Below the pieces are notes generated by a model. The model ran no database searches and was not told the DNA's origin. It worked only from the letters and a program-made list of their open reading frames with translations. Positions 60,113 to 64,000 of a stretch of DNA of 64,000 nt are shown one piece after another (positions within the stretch are counted from its first letter, which is position 1; every line of letters starts with the position of its first letter). Source of the stretch: JALYUA01 sp038203955. GTDB lineage: Bacteria > Acidobacteriota > Thermoanaerobaculia > UBA5066 > Gp7-AA6. The translations under genes and the position numbers were made by a program. The stretch is taken from the NCBI GenBank assembly GCA_038203955.1, contig JBBRDK010000002.1, positions 1 through 64,000 of the forward strand, in the 5' to 3' direction.

Positions 60113-60856
60113 TCAAAAGCGCGATCGGATCTGACCCTGCACGACGGTCCGCCGGAAGTCCTCTCCCCGCATGGTGACCATCAGGCACATCTCGAAAAGG
60201 CGGCTGCGGATCCGGCTTCCGATCCGGTCTTCCAGCCGGTCCCGCTCCCCCGACTTCACGTCCGGCTCGTCCTCGAAGTTCGACGTCGCGATGGTGATCT
60301 TCTTGCGGTTGTACCGGGTGTTCAGGAGGTTGTAGAGCACGTCGAGAACCCAGGGATGCGGCTTGGACGTGCCGAGCTCGTCCAGAACGAGCAGCTCCGC
60401 CTCCGCCATCGGCGAGAGGATCGATTCCTTCGAAAGGTCCGCGTCGGGGCGAAAGCTCGTCTGAATCTTCATCAGGAGGTCGGAAAAGTCGACGTACAGC
60501 CCGGTGACGCCCTTTTTCGACACGAGATCCGAGAGGACGGCACAGGCGAGATGGGTCTTGCCGAGGCCGGAGGGGCCGAGCAGCAGAAGGCCCGCGTCGA
60601 CGCCCGGCCACGTGTCGACGAACTCCCGCGCGATCGACTTGGCCTTCTTGAGTGAGGCGTTCGTGTCCGAGAAGTTGGCGAAGTTGCAGACGCGATACCG
60701 CTCCGGAATTCCCGCGGCAGCGACGCGGTCGGATCGCAGCATGCCGTCGCGGCACGCGCAGGAGCGCGCGAGCTTCCTTCCGTCGACGTTTTCCAGGATC
60801 CAGCCGGTGCCTCCGCAGTCGCCGCAGGGAACCGGATCGGATGCCACGAACCCCAT
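60113..60856 (-). CDS. DnaC/IstB-like AAA+ ATPase (helicase loader type)
   Basis: 247 residues. The N-terminal zinc-finger-like CGDCGGTGW and CACR form a Cys4 set. The AAA+ core has LLLLGPSGLGKTHLACAVL (Walker A), LLVLDELGTSKP (Walker B) and IATSNFEDE (sensor 1). The N-terminal Cys cluster plus single AAA+ domain is typical of DnaC/DnaI-like loaders of the replicative helicase. It is the first gene of a pair with the SpoIID protein. No transposase is near, so an IstB role is unlikely. Confidence 0.88.
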   Translation of the reverse strand: MGFVASDPVPCGDCGGTGWILENVDGRKLARSCACRDGMLRSDRVAAAGIPERYRVCNFANFSDTNASLKKAKSIAREFVDTWPGVDAGLLLLGPSGLGKTHLACAVLSDLVSKKGVTGLYVDFSDLLMKIQTSFRPDADLSKESILSPMAEAELLVLDELGTSKPHPWVLDVLYNLLNTRYNRKKITIATSNFEDEPDVKSGERDRLEDRIGSRIRSRLFEMCLMVTMRGEDFRRTVVQGQIRSRF

Positions 60857-60865
60857 AATAGCCGC

Positions 60866-61345
60866 TCAATTCTCCGGCAGGCCGCTCTCGATGTAGAACC
60901 GGCGCTCGCGGGGGCTCTCGAGATATTTCTTCAGATCCTGCAGGCTGGAGTCCCAGCCGGACCCGACTTCTCCCCGGTATCGGTCGTACTCCGGGCCCGC
61001 GTCCGGGACGTCGAACTCGACCGTGACCAGGCAGCCCGATTCGCGGTCTGAAAACGTCAGAACCATCCCGAGCCCCTCGAGCGCCTCTCCGGCGCCAGGC
61101 TCGTAGGAAATGTCCCGCACGACGAGCCGGCGTCCGATCTCGAACTCCACGATCTTGCCGAGCACCGTGGCTTCGGTGCGGCCGCGCTGGTCGGTGAAGC
61201 CGATCGCCCAGTTCCCTCCGGGGCGCAGACCCACGAGAGCGCCCTCACACCACCACGAGAGAAGCTCGGACACGCGCGTGAAGGCGTCGAACGCCTCGGA
61301 GGCGCTCGCGCCGACAGCCACGGAACGGATCACCGAATCGCTCAC
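60866..61345 (-). CDS. SRPBCC (AHSA1-like) domain protein
   Basis: 159 residues with a START/Bet v1-like fold: a strand VIRSVAVGASASEAFDAFT, the WWCEGALVGLRPGGNWAIGF segment, YEPGAGEALEGLGMVLTF, and a C-terminal helix WDSSLQDLKKYLESP. AHSA1-family proteins bind hydrophobic ligands or, in eukaryotes, Hsp90; the ligand here is unknown. The start is GTG 61345. A TAATAT box seven bases upstream suggests a leaderless mRNA. Confidence 0.85.
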   Translation of the reverse strand: MSDSVIRSVAVGASASEAFDAFTRVSELLSWWCEGALVGLRPGGNWAIGFTDQRGRTEATVLGKIVEFEIGRRLVVRDISYEPGAGEALEGLGMVLTFSDRESGCLVTVEFDVPDAGPEYDRYRGEVGSGWDSSLQDLKKYLESPRERRFYIESGLPEN

Positions 61346-61351
61346 ACGAAC

Positions 61352-61357
61352 ATATTA
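61352..61357 (-). promoter_or_regulatory. Candidate -10 element, leaderless start
   Basis: TAATAT on the minus strand ends seven bases before GTG 61345, so transcription would begin at the start codon. Confidence 0.4.
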
Positions 61358-61366
61358 GCCAAAGAC

Positions 61367-61415
61367 GTCGAGAGTTCAGAGTTCGGAGTCGAGAGTCGAG
61401 AGTTGAGAGTCGAAG
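61367..61415 (+). repeat. Heptad repeat array in a divergent region, GTYGAGA x7
   Basis: GTCGAGA, GTTCAGA, GTTCGGA, GTCGAGA, GTCGAGA, GTTGAGA, GTCGAAG in unbroken register between the SRPBCC gene and argS. Confidence 0.93.
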
Positions 61416-61474
61416 TCGGCCCGGGCGTCTCCGCCGACGCGCTCGGGCAGAACGGCAATTCTGCGCGGGAGACA

Positions 61475-61480
61475 TATATT
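61475..61480 (+). promoter_or_regulatory. Candidate -10 element for argS, leaderless start
   Basis: TATATT in an AT-rich patch ending nine bases before ATG 61489. No ribosome-binding sequence lies between. Confidence 0.4.
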
Positions 61481-61488
61481 CTGCCGCC

Positions 61489-63516
<2,028 letters not shown>

Positions 63517-63520
63517 GATG

Positions 63521-63611
63521 GGTTATCAGATATCAGATATCAGATATCAGTTATCAGTTATCAGTCGGACGGACCGTAAACTCAAGACTGAAAACTGAGA
63601 ACTGAAGACTC
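63521..63611 (+). repeat. Inverted heptad arrays between argS and the cupin gene
   Basis: The left arm has GGTTATC, AGATATC x3, AGTTATC x2 (63521-63562). The right arm has AAGACTG, AAAACTG, AGAACTG, AAGACTC (63584-63611). The arms are of complementary types. Confidence 0.92.
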
Positions 63612-63614
63612 CTC

Positions 63615-63974
63615 ATGAACAAAATCAATCTCGCCCAGAAGCTCGCCCTCTTCCACGAGCCCTTCACGCCGAAGATCGTCGGGGACTTGAACGACAACCA
63701 CGTCAAGCTGGTCAAGGTCCTCGGTGAATTCGTCTGGCATTCCCACGAGGCCGAGGACGAGATGTTCCTCGTGGTCAAGGGCCGCTTGACGATCAGCTTC
63801 CGGGACGGCGACGTGGAGCTCTCCGAGAACGAAATGCTCATCGTCCCGAAGGGCGTCGAGCACAGGCCCCTGGCGAGAGAGGAGGCGCACGTCCTGCTGA
63901 TCGAGCCGAAGACGACCGTCAACACGGGGAATTCTCCCGGGGAGCGGACCGTGCCGGCGCCGGAGCGCATCTAG
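63615..63974 (+). CDS. Cupin domain protein
   Basis: 119 residues, a single small beta-barrel. Motif 1 reads FVWHSHEAEDEMFLVVKG, with the two His and Glu of a metal site; motif 2 reads VPKGVEHRPLA. The arrangement matches small stand-alone cupins annotated as mannose-6-phosphate-isomerase-like or unknown. The substrate is unknown. The ATG follows the argS-side heptad array, which seems to hold no ribosome site. Confidence 0.88.
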   Translation: MNKINLAQKLALFHEPFTPKIVGDLNDNHVKLVKVLGEFVWHSHEAEDEMFLVVKGRLTISFRDGDVELSENEMLIVPKGVEHRPLAREEAHVLLIEPKTTVNTGNSPGERTVPAPERI

Positions 63975-64000
63975 AACGATTCGAACGGATAACTGATAGC

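Noticed and set aside
60113..60856. IstB transposition helper
   Set aside because: No IstA transposase or terminal repeats; the Cys-rich N-terminus and neighbour fit a DnaC-type loader.

Overview
This 64 kb window is a GC-rich chromosomal segment from a bacterium with two membranes. It holds almost only housekeeping and cell-envelope genes, packed into operons that overlap by 4 bases. I see no rRNA or tRNA gene, CRISPR array, transposase or prophage. The gene set points to Acidobacteriota, possibly the Thermoanaerobaculia side: PA0069/Rv2578c-type radical SAM protein, MglA-like GTPase, DUF6526 protein, SpoIID/SPOR lipoprotein, class I-beta DAHP synthase, a phoH-HD-ybeY-corC-era cluster and methylmalonyl-CoA genes. 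That placement is an inference from gene content, not a phylogenetic result.

Layout. 1-1.2 kb: the end of a radical SAM gene interrupted by an intein that carries a frameshift. 1.4-3.6 kb: membrane protein / winged-helix regulator / membrane protein, with matching operator-like palindromes. 3.7-7.2 kb (minus): corA-rsmA-rnj. 7.3-12.4 kb (plus): GAF-GGDEF protein, lysine 6-aminotransferase, a decayed mtgA, an Ig-like lipoprotein and a MEMO-family protein. 12.5-18.5 kb (minus): pyrR-pyrB-pyrC-GH113-like lipoprotein-suhB. 18.6-20.6 kb: an MglA-like GTPase fused to a long coiled coil. 20.7-26.7 kb (minus): phoH-HD phosphohydrolase-ybeY-corC-era. 26.8-28.5 kb: a secreted protein and leuB. 28.7 kb: cysteine dioxygenase. 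29.3-33.4 kb: two tandem GT-C glycosyltransferases and an FHA protein. 33.6 kb: a UvrD/Rep helicase. 35.8-38.6 kb (plus): Spy-like protein, ECF sigma factor, anti-sigma factor, aroC. 38.6-44.9 kb (minus): carB, O-antigen ligase-like protein, degenerate LytM protein. 45.2-47 kb: a 14-repeat secreted propeller protein. 47.7-51.1 kb (minus): DAHP synthase-carA-LolC/E-like permease. 51.1-52.4 kb: two small plus-strand genes. 52.4-56.1 kb (minus): acyl-CoA dehydrogenase, meaB, mce, a small conserved protein, a HELGH membrane protein. 56.2-57.8 kb: a ScyD-like secreted protein. 57.8-61.3 kb (minus): DnaC-like ATPase, SpoIID/SPOR protein, SRPBCC protein. 61.5-64 kb: argS and a cupin.

Functional themes are pyrimidine synthesis (pyrR, pyrB, pyrC, carA, carB), aromatic synthesis (DAHP synthase, aroC), RNA and ribosome maturation (RNase J, RsmA, YbeY, Era, ArgS), envelope building and surveillance, and propionate/methylmalonyl-CoA metabolism.

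The most unusual property is a dense set of intergenic short tandem repeats with a 7-base period. About twenty arrays occur in 64 kb, from a few related unit families (consensus AGYTNTC or its complement GANARCT, plus GTTGAGA, GGGCGCN, GGCGNNA and GATTCCC types). Several form inverted pairs, several supply the stop codon of the neighbouring gene, and one now follows the broken end of the mtgA pseudogene. They resemble the heptanucleotide STRR sequences known from cyanobacteria and are the best candidate here for an undescribed genome-wide element.
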